Of a stretch of DNA of 16,689 nucleotides, positions 6,710 through 14,060 are shown piece after piece. The notes under the pieces were generated by a model. The model was not told where the DNA came from. It was given only the letters and a program-made list of their open reading frames with translations, and made no database searches. The stretch spans positions 3,666 through 20,354 of the forward strand of contig DXRF01000022.1 of the NCBI GenBank assembly GCA_019411205.1. The letters are read 5' to 3'. The position numbers were made by a program, and so were the translations under genes. The stretch comes from Parabacteroides sp. Lineage in GTDB: Bacteria; Bacteroidota; Bacteroidia; Bacteroidales; Tannerellaceae. How positions within the stretch are numbered: position 1 is the stretch's first letter; every line of letters begins with the position of its first letter.

Positions 6710-9700
6710 ATGCTGACAGTCTACAGAGCTTCTGCTGGAGCCGGAAAAACGCACAAGCTGACCGGTGAATATCTGACCTTACTGTTTACGGGACCGGGTG
6801 CTTTTCGTCGTATCCTTGCCGTGACCTTTACGAACAAGGCGACAGACGAGATGAAGACCCGTATTGTCGACGAACTGTACAATTTGGCTTCCGGAAGGAG
6901 GTCGGATTATGTGGAATTGCTGAAGTCTACCTATTCGTTGACGGAGATCCAGGTGCGGAAGCAGGCGGCTAAGATATTGATTGATATCCTGCATGATTAT
7001 TCCGCTTTCAATATCAGTACGATTGACCGTTTTTTCCAGCAGACCATGCGTGCCTTTACACGTGAGATCGGTTTGCAGGGTGGTTATGGGATCGAGATGG
7101 ACCAGGAGCTGGTGCTCACGACAGCAATCGACAACCTGCTGTCGGATCTCGAAAAGCCCGAAAGCAAGGACTTGTTAGGCTGGTTGCTCCGGTTTGCGGA
7201 AGATAAGATAGAGAACGGAGGTGAATGGAACCTCCGTAAAGATATTATGGCTTTGAGCCGGGAAGTTTTCAAGGAGAGTTATAAGGCTTTCAGTGAAGCG
7301 GTCAGCCGGGATATAGAAGACAAGAAAGCGCTGGATGACTACAAGAACGAGCTGTACGGCATCATCCGTTCTGTAGAAGCTGCCGCTAAGGAGCTGGGAG
7401 AACGTGGCCTAGCGATCCTGAATAAATACGGGCTTAAAGTTACCGATTTTAAAGGAGGCAGCCGCTCGCCTCTGACACTTCTCGACCGTCTGGTGCAAGG
7501 AGAGATGAAAGAACCGTCTGCAACTTTTGTCGGTCTGGCGGATAACTTGGATGGCTGTTTCACGAAAACGGTTTCGCTCGGTACACGGCAGATCATCGGA
7601 TGTGCTTTTGAGGATGGCTTGAACGATTGTATCAAAGGAATTATTTCCCTATTCAATAATCTGACCGCTTATAATACTGCCCGTGAAATTGTCCGTTATT
7701 ATTATACGCTGGGGATTCTGACCGATGTGTCCCGTCAGATAGCCGCCTACCGGGAAGAAAAAAATGTGATGTTGATTGCCGATACGACCGAATTGCTCAG
7801 TAAGGTGATCGGGGGCAGTGACGCCCCTTTTATTTATGAAAAGACCGGTACGCATGTCGATCATTATATGATAGACGAGTTTCAAGACACTAGTGGAATG
7901 CAGTGGAACAACTTCCGTCCGTTGATCGAAGAGAGCCTTGCGCATAGCCGGGATAATTTGATTGTAGGGGATGTGAAGCAAAGCATCTATCGTTTCCGTA
8001 ACTCGGACTGGAAGTTGCTGGACGAACAGGTGCAAGCCGACTTCTCTCCTGAAGAAGTTCATGAAGAGACCCTGAAGGATAATTGGCGCAGTTGCCGGAA
8101 TATCGTGGAGTTTAACAATGCCCTTTTTACGACACTTCCGGGTGTCCTGCAGGCAGTATATAATGAAGCGCTGTCCGTTTCTTCCTTGAGTGAGAAGCAA
8201 CGTGCGGCTTTTTTTACCAAGATCATGTCTGCCTATGATAAAAGTTTCCAACAGGTTCCTCCCCCATTCATGCAGAAAGACGGGCATGTCCGGATTGAAT
8301 TTCTCTCCGGCGATGATGAGAAAGACTGGAAAGAGGAAGCACTCGGAAGTTTGCCCGGTGTGTTGGAGAAATTGCAGGATAACGGATATGCGTTGAAAGA
8401 CATTGCGATTCTTGTCCGCACCAATCAGGAAGGGGCACAGGTGGCAGATACCTTGCTGGCCTATAAGGAAGAGCATCCTTCCGACCGCTACCACTACGAT
8501 ATTATTTCGGATGAGGCTCTGTTTGTCAGTGGTTCGACGGCTGTCCGTTTCATGGTATCCCTGTTACGTTACTTGAAGAATCCCGAAGACCGGACGAACG
8601 AGCAGATCGCTTTATACTCCTATCTGGTGTTGAGAGGGAGATTTGGTGTTGAGGCTTCGGCTTTCCCGCCGGATGTTGCCTCTGTCCTGCAAATCCTCTC
8701 CCGGCAGTCCCTCTATGAAATAACGGAAGGACTGTTCCGTCTTTTTACCGACGACTTTCCCGAAAACGAGCAGGTCTTTGTCCAGGCTTTCTTGGATATG
8801 GTGTCCGAATATACTCAGAAAGAGAGCGCGGATCTGAACCGTTTCCTGAAATGGTGGGATGAGACGGGTTACCGGAAAACAATTGCCACGCCGGACGGAC
8901 AGAACGCGATCCGTATCCTCACGGTCCATAAATCGAAGGGGTTGGGCTTTAAAGTCGTAATTATTCCTTTTGGGGATTGGGAGATCGACCACAAGCCGAC
9001 AAAACCGGTCATCCTTTGGTGTCATCCGGAAGAAAAACCGTTTGACCGCCTGCATTTGGTTCCCGTGCGCTACAGCCAGTCGTTAGGAAAGACGATTTTT
9101 GCAGGCGATTATTTTAAGGAACGCTTGCATGCCTTTATTGACAACCTGAATACGTTATATGTCGCTTTTACCCGTTCGAAAGAGGAGTTGATCGTATTCT
9201 CTCCACGCCCGAAGAAGATGAAGGAAGCAACAGGCGAAGTGGAAAAGATTTCGACTTTGACTGATGCCTTGTGGGCTGGTCTGCGTACGGATATGCCCGA
9301 TACAAGGGAGGGAGAGAAACTGATCTCGCTGCCTGCCGCTTTCGATACCGAAACAGGCGTTTTTGAGTTGGGCGACTGGTGGCATCCGGCTGTAAAAGAA
9401 GAGAGGGGGGACACTCTGGAGATCGGGATGGCACGCCTTAGTTCTATCTCTCCGGACGACCGTTTGCAATTACGCCTGCATGGCAAAGGCTATTTCTTCG
9501 ATAATGCCCACCGGAAACATGGAGCTTTGATGCACGAGGTGTTGAGCCGTATCCGTACCCGGAAGGATATTCCGCAGTCGGTCGAACGATACCGCCAGGA
9601 AGGGGTGATCGACAGAGAGGAGGCGACGGCACTTGTCATACGCCTCGAAGAGTTATTGAACCTACCGGAAGCTGCCTCTTGGTATGACGGTACGGCACGT

Positions 9701-9937
9701 GTGTTGAACGAGGTCGATATTCTGTTCGGTAAAGGGCTGTCCAAGCGTCCGGACCGCGTGATGATCACAGGAAACAGTGTGGTCGTGGTCGACTATAAGT
9801 TTGGAGAACATACCGACCAGCGCTATCACAGCCAGGTAAGGAACTACCTGAAACTGATCCGACAAATGGGGTATGACGAGGTTGAAGGTTTCCTTTGGTA
9901 TGTTGAATTAAACAAAATAGAAGCGGTGAAAGGGTGA
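6710..9937 (+). CDS. UvrD/AddA-like superfamily 1 helicase with RecB-type nuclease domain
   Basis: A 1075-residue protein with the full set of superfamily 1A helicase motifs: Walker A ASAGAGKTHKL (7-17), Walker B MIDEFQDTS (387-395), GDVKQSIYRFR, NWRSCRNIVEFNN, LTVHKSKGLGF (737-747) and LYVAFTRSKEE (816-826). The C-terminus has a RecB-family nuclease: His942 in ALMHEVL, Asp1015 in KRPDRV, and VDYKFG with Asp1028 and Lys1030. All key residues of both domains are present. It should unwind and trim DNA at double-strand breaks for recombination, as AddA does within AddAB. An AddB-type partner is usually needed, but none is in the window; the gene is instead tied to a SUI1-family gene upstream. 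The exact subfamily (AddA or a stand-alone Bacteroidetes helicase-nuclease) cannot be fixed from motifs alone. Confidence 0.92.
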   Translation: MLTVYRASAGAGKTHKLTGEYLTLLFTGPGAFRRILAVTFTNKATDEMKTRIVDELYNLASGRRSDYVELLKSTYSLTEIQVRKQAAKILIDILHDYSAFNISTIDRFFQQTMRAFTREIGLQGGYGIEMDQELVLTTAIDNLLSDLEKPESKDLLGWLLRFAEDKIENGGEWNLRKDIMALSREVFKESYKAFSEAVSRDIEDKKALDDYKNELYGIIRSVEAAAKELGERGLAILNKYGLKVTDFKGGSRSPLTLLDRLVQGEMKEPSATFVGLADNLDGCFTKTVSLGTRQIIGCAFEDGLNDCIKGIISLFNNLTAYNTAREIVRYYYTLGILTDVSRQIAAYREEKNVMLIADTTELLSKVIGGSDAPFIYEKTGTHVDHYMIDEFQDTSGMQWNNFRPLIEESLAHSRDNLIVGDVKQSIYRFRNSDWKLLDEQVQADFSPEEVHEETLKDNWRSCRNIVEFNNALFTTLPGVLQAVYNEALSVSSLSEKQRAAFFTKIMSAYDKSFQQVPPPFMQKDGHVRIEFLSGDDEKDWKEEALGSLPGVLEKLQDNGYALKDIAILVRTNQEGAQVADTLLAYKEEHPSDRYHYDIISDEALFVSGSTAVRFMVSLLRYLKNPEDRTNEQIALYSYLVLRGRFGVEASAFPPDVASVLQILSRQSLYEITEGLFRLFTDDFPENEQVFVQAFLDMVSEYTQKESADLNRFLKWWDETGYRKTIATPDGQNAIRILTVHKSKGLGFKVVIIPFGDWEIDHKPTKPVILWCHPEEKPFDRLHLVPVRYSQSLGKTIFAGDYFKERLHAFIDNLNTLYVAFTRSKEELIVFSPRPKKMKEATGEVEKISTLTDALWAGLRTDMPDTREGEKLISLPAAFDTETGVFELGDWWHPAVKEERGDTLEIGMARLSSISPDDRLQLRLHGKGYFFDNAHRKHGALMHEVLSRIRTRKDIPQSVERYRQEGVIDREEATALVIRLEELLNLPEAASWYDGTARVLNEVDILFGKGLSKRPDRVMITGNSVVVVDYKFGEHTDQRYHSQVRNYLKLIRQMGYDEVEGFLWYVELNKIEAVKG

Positions 9938-9944
9938 TATATTT

Positions 9945-9973
9945 TTGTTATTCGGTAAAAATGAATATTTTTG
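9945..9973 (+). promoter_or_regulatory. Promoter for the psd-pssA operon
   Basis: TTG at 9945-9947 and TATTTTTG at 9966-9973 (perfect TAnnTTTG) are 18 bases apart. Transcription should start near 9979, about 30 bases before psd. A second identical TATTTTTG at 9940-9947 has no TTG at the right distance and is less likely to be used. Confidence 0.55.
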
Positions 9974-10009
9974 CAAATTCTTACGATAAATATTCGATTA
10001 GATTAAAGA

Positions 10010-10672
10010 ATGAAAGTACATAAAGAAGGAACAGGTCTCTTATTAACGCTTTTCACGATATTTTTTGTCGTGGACGTTGCGCTGTATCATACTGTCGGTA
10101 GAAGTTGGGTGTTCTATACTACGACTTTTGTCACCACAGTCCTGTTTTTGTTGGTACTTAACTTCTTCCGTAGTCCGTTCCGCCGATTCCCGTTCGATTC
10201 GGAAGGATTGGTGATCGCTCCTGCCGACGGTACGATCGTGGCGATCGAGGAAGTGATGGAGAATGAAATCCTGCACAGGGAATGCTTGCAGATATCCATA
10301 TTTATGTCTGTTTTCAATGTGCATGCCAATTGGTTCCCGGTGAACGGGACTGTCAAGCACGTGTCACATCAGAACGGACGTTTCCGCGCCGCCTACTTGC
10401 CAAAGAGTAGTACAGAGAACGAGCGTTCGGCAGTTGTCATTACAACCCGTAACGGGGTGGATGTATTGGCACGCCAGATTGCGGGTGCGTTGGCACGACG
10501 TATCGTGACCTATGCCAAAGTCGGCGATAAATGTCATGTGGACGAACAGATGGGCTTTATCAAGTTCGGTTCGCGTGTAGATGTCTACCTGCCTGTCGGG
10601 ACGGAAGTTCTGGTTGAAATGGATCAGAAGGTAACCGGTAACCAGACTCCGATAGCCCGTTTGGGAAAATAA
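10010..10672 (+). CDS. psd: Phosphatidylserine decarboxylase proenzyme, short (PSD-A) type
   Basis: A 220-residue membrane-associated enzyme that decarboxylates phosphatidylserine to phosphatidylethanolamine. Two N-terminal hydrophobic helices (about 9-27 and 35-52) are followed by LVIAPADGTIVAIEEV and the conserved ISIFMSVFNVHANWFPVNG. The self-cleavage site is GFIKFGSRVD: the chain splits between Gly187 and Ser188, and Ser188 becomes the pyruvoyl cofactor. The motif is FGS rather than the LGST of proteobacterial enzymes, and the length of about 220 fits the short archaeal/Bacteroidetes type. pssA starts nine bases after the stop, so consecutive steps of the pathway are in one operon. The promoter at 9945-9973 should drive both. 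Confidence 0.95.
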   Translation: MKVHKEGTGLLLTLFTIFFVVDVALYHTVGRSWVFYTTTFVTTVLFLLVLNFFRSPFRRFPFDSEGLVIAPADGTIVAIEEVMENEILHRECLQISIFMSVFNVHANWFPVNGTVKHVSHQNGRFRAAYLPKSSTENERSAVVITTRNGVDVLARQIAGALARRIVTYAKVGDKCHVDEQMGFIKFGSRVDVYLPVGTEVLVEMDQKVTGNQTPIARLGK

Positions 10673-10681
10673 GAGAAATAA

Positions 10682-11386
10682 ATGAGCATCAAGAATAGTA
10701 TACCTAATTTTGTTACCTGCTGCAGCCTGATATCAGGTTGTATCGCCTGTGTTATGGCGTTAAGGGGAAACTTGCCGATGGCGACCCTGTGGATTGTCAT
10801 TGCAGCCGTTTTCGATTTTGGCGACGGTTTTGCCGCCCGCTCTCTGCACGCTTATTCTCCGATGGGGAAGGAACTGGATTCCCTTTCCGATATGGTAAGT
10901 TTCGGTGTTGCTCCCGGAATGATTGTTTATTGGTTGTTGGAGCAGGCATGTATGACGGTTCCTGTTTTGGGAGAAGCGGCCGGTTATGTTCCATATATGG
11001 CTCTGGTGATACCGGTCTTTTCCGGGTTGCGTCTTGCCAAATTCAATATCGATGAAAGGCAGACGACTTCTTTTATCGGTATGCCTGTCCCGGCTCATGC
11101 TCTTTTTTGGGCGTCTATCGGGTATACGTTCCACTCTGCGGTACCGGTGGACAGCATCGGATTTATTGCCGGAACGATAGTTATGGCGATCCTGTTTTCA
11201 TCTTTGCTGGTGTCTGAAGTTCCGATGTTCTCACTGAAAGTAAAATCGTTGGCATGGAAAGGCAATGAGCTTCGCTATATTTTAGTAGCTGGGGCGGTGG
11301 TCTTTGTGGCTCTCTTTGGTGTCCTGGGTATTGCCGGGACAATTATTCTCTATATAACCTTGTCTTTTTTTAACAAAAGAAGATAA
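10682..11386 (+). CDS. pssA: CDP-diacylglycerol--serine O-phosphatidyltransferase
   Basis: A 234-residue integral membrane enzyme that makes phosphatidylserine from CDP-diacylglycerol and serine, the step just before Psd. It has the complete CDP-alcohol phosphatidyltransferase signature at residues 45-70: D-x2-DG-x2-AR-x8-G-x3-D-x3-D, with metal and catalytic Asp45, Asp48, Asp66 and Asp70. The N-terminal NSIPNFVTCCSLISGCIA is typical of PssA. About six to eight hydrophobic helices fill the rest, and the protein ends in the basic tail NKRR. It directly follows psd and is presumably translated from the same mRNA. Confidence 0.95.
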   Translation: MSIKNSIPNFVTCCSLISGCIACVMALRGNLPMATLWIVIAAVFDFGDGFAARSLHAYSPMGKELDSLSDMVSFGVAPGMIVYWLLEQACMTVPVLGEAAGYVPYMALVIPVFSGLRLAKFNIDERQTTSFIGMPVPAHALFWASIGYTFHSAVPVDSIGFIAGTIVMAILFSSLLVSEVPMFSLKVKSLAWKGNELRYILVAGAVVFVALFGVLGIAGTIILYITLSFFNKRR

Positions 11387-11397
11387 ACAAGAATTCG

Positions 11398-11405
11398 TAT
11401 CTTTG
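11398..11405 (+). promoter_or_regulatory. Candidate -7 box upstream of the DUF4834 gene
   Basis: TATCTTTG perfectly matches TAnnTTTG and lies 33 bases before the ATG. No TTG is found 17-23 bases upstream, so this is a weak call; read-through from psd-pssA (gap 52 bases) is also possible. Confidence 0.3.
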
Positions 11406-11438
11406 TGTTTGTGTAATGAACCAACTAAGTGACGGAAT

Positions 11439-11705
11439 ATGTTTAAGTTTTTGTTTGTTATGTTCTTCTTCTTTATCCTGTTAGTTTTTCTAATGGGATT
11501 CTCTATTTTGCGTACTTTTAAAAATCTCCTGTTCGGAAGCGGAAGTAGTGGAAAGAAGAGTGAACAACGTCGTCAAACAAGTGGTTACTCTTCCGACGCG
11601 CGCAACAACAGTTCTGCACGCGAAGAATATGTCTCACAGGCCTCCCGCAAGAAGATCTTTGCAAAAGATGAGGGAGAGTATGTGGATTATGAGGAAGTGA
11701 AATAA
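11439..11705 (+). CDS. Small single-helix membrane protein, DUF4834-like
   Basis: An 88-residue protein with one very hydrophobic N-terminal helix (residues 2-24, rich in Phe). A polar linker rich in Ser, Lys and Arg follows, then an acidic tail ending EGEYVDYEEVK. From memory this matches the Bacteroidales family DUF4834, whose function is unknown. The tail should lie in the cytoplasm or periplasm; topology cannot be settled by eye. It follows the phospholipid genes but has no evident functional tie to them. Its stop is five bases from the stop of the convergent tadA. Confidence 0.8.
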   Translation: MFKFLFVMFFFFILLVFLMGFSILRTFKNLLFGSGSSGKKSEQRRQTSGYSSDARNNSSAREEYVSQASRKKIFAKDEGEYVDYEEVK

Positions 11706-11710
11706 GTTGT

Positions 11711-12154
11711 TCAGCGCTTGCGCTGAAAGAAGTTGCGCATTTCTTCGGCGCACTCGTTTTCAAGAACCCCTTTTTTGACTGTCGCTTTTGGATGTAAGGC
11801 TTTCGGTGCATATTGCTGGAAGCCTCTTTTTTCGTCTGTCGCCCCGTAGACGATCTTGCTCAGTTGCGACCATCCGATCGCTCCGGCACACATCACGCAT
11901 GGCTCTACCGTCACGTAAAGACTACATCCGGTCAGGTACTTGGCTCCTAAGACACCGACTGCCGCCGTTATAGCCAGCATCTCGGCATGGGCGGTCGGAT
12001 CATTCAGACGTTCCGTCTGGTTGTGGGCGCGGGCTATGATCTGGTTATTGCATACGATAACGGCTCCGACAGGAACTTCTCCCTCTCCGGCTGCTGCGCG
12101 GGCTTCTACCAGCGCCTGCTTCATGAAATATTCGTCGTTGAATGGATCAATCAT
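11711..12154 (-). CDS. tadA: tRNA-specific adenosine deaminase (A34 to inosine)
   Basis: A 147-residue zinc deaminase. His56 and Glu58 in PTAHAEML and the Cys pair in EPCVMCAGAI (Cys86, Cys89) form the zinc and proton-shuttle site. GEVPVGAVIV and HNQTERLNDPT are typical of TadA. It converts the wobble adenosine of tRNA-Arg(ACG) to inosine. Guanine deaminase-like paralogs have a similar core, but length and motifs fit TadA better. The ATG overlaps the stop of the upstream small gene in the ATGA arrangement (12151-12154), which suggests translational coupling. It converges with the DUF4834 gene. Confidence 0.93.
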   Translation of the reverse strand: MIDPFNDEYFMKQALVEARAAAGEGEVPVGAVIVCNNQIIARAHNQTERLNDPTAHAEMLAITAAVGVLGAKYLTGCSLYVTVEPCVMCAGAIGWSQLSKIVYGATDEKRGFQQYAPKALHPKATVKKGVLENECAEEMRNFFQRKR

Positions 12155-12378
12155 CTTCTCATTTCGTTTTCATTGAAGAGGGTAGGGTAGTCCTCTTCCA
12201 GGGTTTTTAGTATATGGGACAGGATTGTCTCGCGGTACCAACGGGATTTGTTGATGATTTTATACTTGGCAAGATAACGTTCCACAGCTTTTTGCTCATC
12301 GTCGTTGAGCATGAAAGTGACCTTGTGCACGCGTGGGTGATTCGGCTGTGGAGGTGAATATTTACGTTTCAGTGTCAT
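12151..12378 (-). CDS. Small conserved-looking protein, ribbon-helix-helix-like, coupled to tadA
   Basis: A 75-residue basic protein. A Lys/Pro-rich start (MTLKRKYSPPQPNHPRVHK) is followed by VTFMLNDDEQKAVERYLAKY, then a turn and the helix KSRWYRETILSHILKTLEED. A short beta strand followed by two helices is the layout of ribbon-helix-helix DNA-binding proteins such as mobilisation accessory factors and antitoxins. This is structural reasoning only; I do not recognise a named family. An in-frame TTG at 12438 would extend it by 20 residues but lies upstream of the candidate promoter box at 12386-12393, so I chose the ATG. The four-base overlap with tadA means the two are very likely one operon. 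Confidence 0.75.
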   Translation of the reverse strand: MTLKRKYSPPQPNHPRVHKVTFMLNDDEQKAVERYLAKYKIINKSRWYRETILSHILKTLEEDYPTLFNENEMRR

Positions 12379-12385
12379 AGTTTTG

Positions 12386-12393
12386 CAAATGTA
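12386..12393 (-). promoter_or_regulatory. Candidate -7 box for the small gene and tadA
   Basis: On the minus strand TACATTTG matches TAnnTTTG perfectly and lies seven bases before the ATG at 12378, implying a nearly leaderless mRNA. No TTG is present at the usual distance. Confidence 0.4.
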
Positions 12394-12425
12394 AGGGTGA
12401 AAGCGCAAATAAAAAAGAAAAACAG

Positions 12426-12433
12426 TATATTTG
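12426..12433 (+). promoter_or_regulatory. Candidate -7 box for the yraN operon
   Basis: TATATTTG is a perfect TAnnTTTG box 15 bases before the yraN ATG. No TTG lies 17-23 bases upstream. With the opposite-strand box at 12386-12393 it forms a compact divergent promoter region of about 70 bases. Confidence 0.4.
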
Positions 12434-12448
12434 TGCAAATTACATGGA

Positions 12449-12814
12449 ATGGCTAAACGGAACGAAACGGGAAAAGACGGTGAATCGGTTGCACGTGCTT
12501 TTCTGGAAAAGCAGGGCTACAGGATTACCCATACGAATTGGCACTGGCATCATTATGAGCTGGACATTGTAGCTGTCAAAGATACCTGGCTGGTCGTGGT
12601 AGAGGTGAAAACGCGTTCGGAAGATTATCTTTTGGCACCGGAAGAGGCGGTCGATACTCCCAAAATTCGCCGTATCGTGGCAGCAGCCGATGCGTATGTC
12701 CGCTTTTTCAATCTTGAACTGTCGGTCCGTTTTGACATTATAACCGTAATCAAAAAAGGAGAGGAGTTTGAAATAGATCATATAGAGGATGCTTTCTATG
12801 CTCCTTGCCGCTGA
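12449..12814 (+). CDS. yraN: YraN/UPF0102 family endonuclease-fold protein
   Basis: A 121-residue protein. The start MAKRNETGKDGESVARAFLEKQGY is followed by the restriction-endonuclease-like core: Glu37 and Asp39 in HYELDIVAV, then VVVEVKTRS with Glu52 and Lys54. The pattern E-x-D, then E-V-K, is that of Holliday-junction-resolvase-like folds. The biological role of UPF0102 is not firmly established. An in-frame TTG at 12431 lies inside or just after the candidate -7 box, so the ATG at 12449 is preferred. It is the first gene of an operon with the YjbR-like gene (18 bases on) and birA. Confidence 0.9.
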   Translation: MAKRNETGKDGESVARAFLEKQGYRITHTNWHWHHYELDIVAVKDTWLVVVEVKTRSEDYLLAPEEAVDTPKIRRIVAAADAYVRFFNLELSVRFDIITVIKKGEEFEIDHIEDAFYAPCR

Positions 12815-12832
12815 TAAAACAATTAGAGCAGT

Positions 12833-13189
12833 ATGAATATAGAAGAAGCAAGGGTGTATTGTCTATCACTGAAGAATGTGACGGAAAGTTTCCCTTTCGA
12901 TGATGTTTCATTGGTGTTCAAAGTGGAGGGGAAGATGTTCCTACTTTTGCCCCTGGATGCCGTGGAGCCGTGTGTGTCGTTGAAATGCAGCACCGATTAT
13001 GTCGAGGACCTGCGTGAGCGATATACGGCAGTTGAAGGTGCTTGGCATTTTAACAAGAAATACTGGAACACCATCTACCTTGACCGGGATATGTCGGATG
13101 GTGAGATCAAGCACTGGATCCATCATTCTTATCGCGAGGTGATCGCCAAATTACCGAAGAAAATAAGAGAAGCTTACGAAAATGAATGA
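12833..13189 (+). CDS. MmcQ/YjbR family protein
   Basis: A 118-residue protein with the CyaY-like fold of the MmcQ/YjbR family: an N-terminal helix MNIEEARVYCLSLKNV, ESFPFDDVSLVFKVEGKMF (strand and turn), LKCSTDYVEDLRERY, and the late signature HFNKKYWNTIYLDRDMSDGE. The end IKHWIHHSYREVIAKLPKK is the usual C-terminal helix. Members are called DNA-binding in databases, but function is poorly known. Its stop lies inside the birA start region (overlap of eight bases, 13182-13189), so translation of the two is likely coupled. Confidence 0.9.
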   Translation: MNIEEARVYCLSLKNVTESFPFDDVSLVFKVEGKMFLLLPLDAVEPCVSLKCSTDYVEDLRERYTAVEGAWHFNKKYWNTIYLDRDMSDGEIKHWIHHSYREVIAKLPKKIREAYENE

Positions 13190-13937
13190 CAAAAACGAAA
13201 CTCCGAAGATCATCCGGCTTACCGAGACAGATTCGACCAATAACTACTTGCGGGAGCAATGTGCAGAAGCCAGGTTGCCGGAAGGCAGCCTCGTCATAGC
13301 CGATTTTCAAACAGCAGGGAAGGGACAGGTCGGAAACTCATGGGAGTCGGAAGCTGGGAAAAACTTGATGTTCAGTATTCTTTTATATCCTGAATTCCTT
13401 CCTGCAAACCGACAATTTCTGATTTCCCAGATAGCTTCCCTGAGTGTGAAGGAGACGTTGGAGGCTTATACGGATTCTGTCACGGTGAAATGGCCGAACG
13501 ATATTTACTGGAAAGACCGTAAGATATGTGGAATGCTGATCGAAAACGATCTGTCCGGACAGCATCTCTATTGTTCAGTAATCGGTATCGGGCTTAATAT
13601 TAACCAGGAAATATTCCGTAGCGATGCTCCCAACCCCGTATCCTTGACTCAGATTACAGGTAAGACATATGATCGAGAAGAAGTGCTGGCAGGCTTCCTT
13701 CGTATCTTCTTTAACTACTATTTCCTATTGTTGCAGGAGAAAGAAGAAGAAATCCGAGCTGCCTATATGGCAGCCTTATATCATGGTGATGGTTATTATT
13801 CCTATATTGATGAAAACGGCCCTTTCGAAGCCAGTATCCATGCAATTGAACCGACCGGTCATCTGATCCTCCAATTGCGCAATGGAGAACGGCGAAGGTA
13901 TGCCTTCAAAGAGGTGATAACCGTTGTTCCCAAATAA
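13182..13937 (+). CDS. birA: Biotin--[acetyl-CoA-carboxylase] ligase, without DNA-binding domain
   Basis: A 251-residue ligase that makes biotinyl-AMP and transfers biotin to a lysine of carboxylase carrier proteins. The active-site loop is GKGQVGNSW (46-54), a variant of GRGRRGR. KWPNDI (103-108), KICGMLIEN with the expected catalytic Lys114, and GIGLNIN complete the site. The small C-terminal SH3-like domain covers about 200-251. There is no N-terminal helix-turn-helix, so it is a class I ligase and should not repress biotin genes as E. coli BirA does. Last gene of the yraN operon; a large palindrome begins 39 bases after its stop. Confidence 0.94.
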   Translation: MNDKNETPKIIRLTETDSTNNYLREQCAEARLPEGSLVIADFQTAGKGQVGNSWESEAGKNLMFSILLYPEFLPANRQFLISQIASLSVKETLEAYTDSVTVKWPNDIYWKDRKICGMLIENDLSGQHLYCSVIGIGLNINQEIFRSDAPNPVSLTQITGKTYDREEVLAGFLRIFFNYYFLLLQEKEEEIRAAYMAALYHGDGYYSYIDENGPFEASIHAIEPTGHLILQLRNGERRRYAFKEVITVVPK

Positions 13938-13976
13938 GAAGGTAGGCAAGACTGAAGCCGGCTCGCTGGTTGATAT

Positions 13977-14057
13977 AGTTCAGGACGGTGTGTCAAAACT
14001 GCCTTGTTCTCGCGTCAAGTTCGGGAGCAAGTTCATTTTGACACACTGTTCTGAATT
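13977..14057 (+). repeat. 81-base two-tier near-perfect palindrome between convergent genes
   Basis: The outer arms 13977-13998 and 14036-14057 pair over all 22 positions: 19 Watson-Crick pairs and three G-U. Eleven bases are perfect (GTGTGTCAAAA with TTTTGACACAC). Then comes a symmetric 4-by-4 internal loop, and an inner stem of ten pairs (14003-14012 with 14022-14031, two of them G-U) capped by nine bases. All pairs share one centre at 14017. There is no U-run on either side, so it is not a textbook intrinsic terminator, although it could stop transcription of birA and the GH92 gene from both sides. It may equally be a dispersed palindromic repeat or a MITE. Confidence 0.8.
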
Positions 14058-14060
14058 TGA

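Noticed and set aside
7649..8494. A 281-codon open frame on the minus strand inside the helicase gene.
   Set aside because: It is fully inside a motif-complete gene on the other strand, and its translation shows no recognisable domain; long antisense frames are common in this codon usage.
11360..11395. T-rich stretch after pssA as a terminator.
   Set aside because: Only a five-base inverted repeat (CTTGT/ACAAG) can be drawn around it, too weak to support a terminator call.
12379..12438. Overlapping TTG-started extensions of the small minus-strand gene (from 12438) and of yraN (from 12431).
   Set aside because: Both extensions would cross the candidate promoter boxes and would make two divergent genes overlap at their 5' ends; the ATG starts leave a normal 70-base gap.
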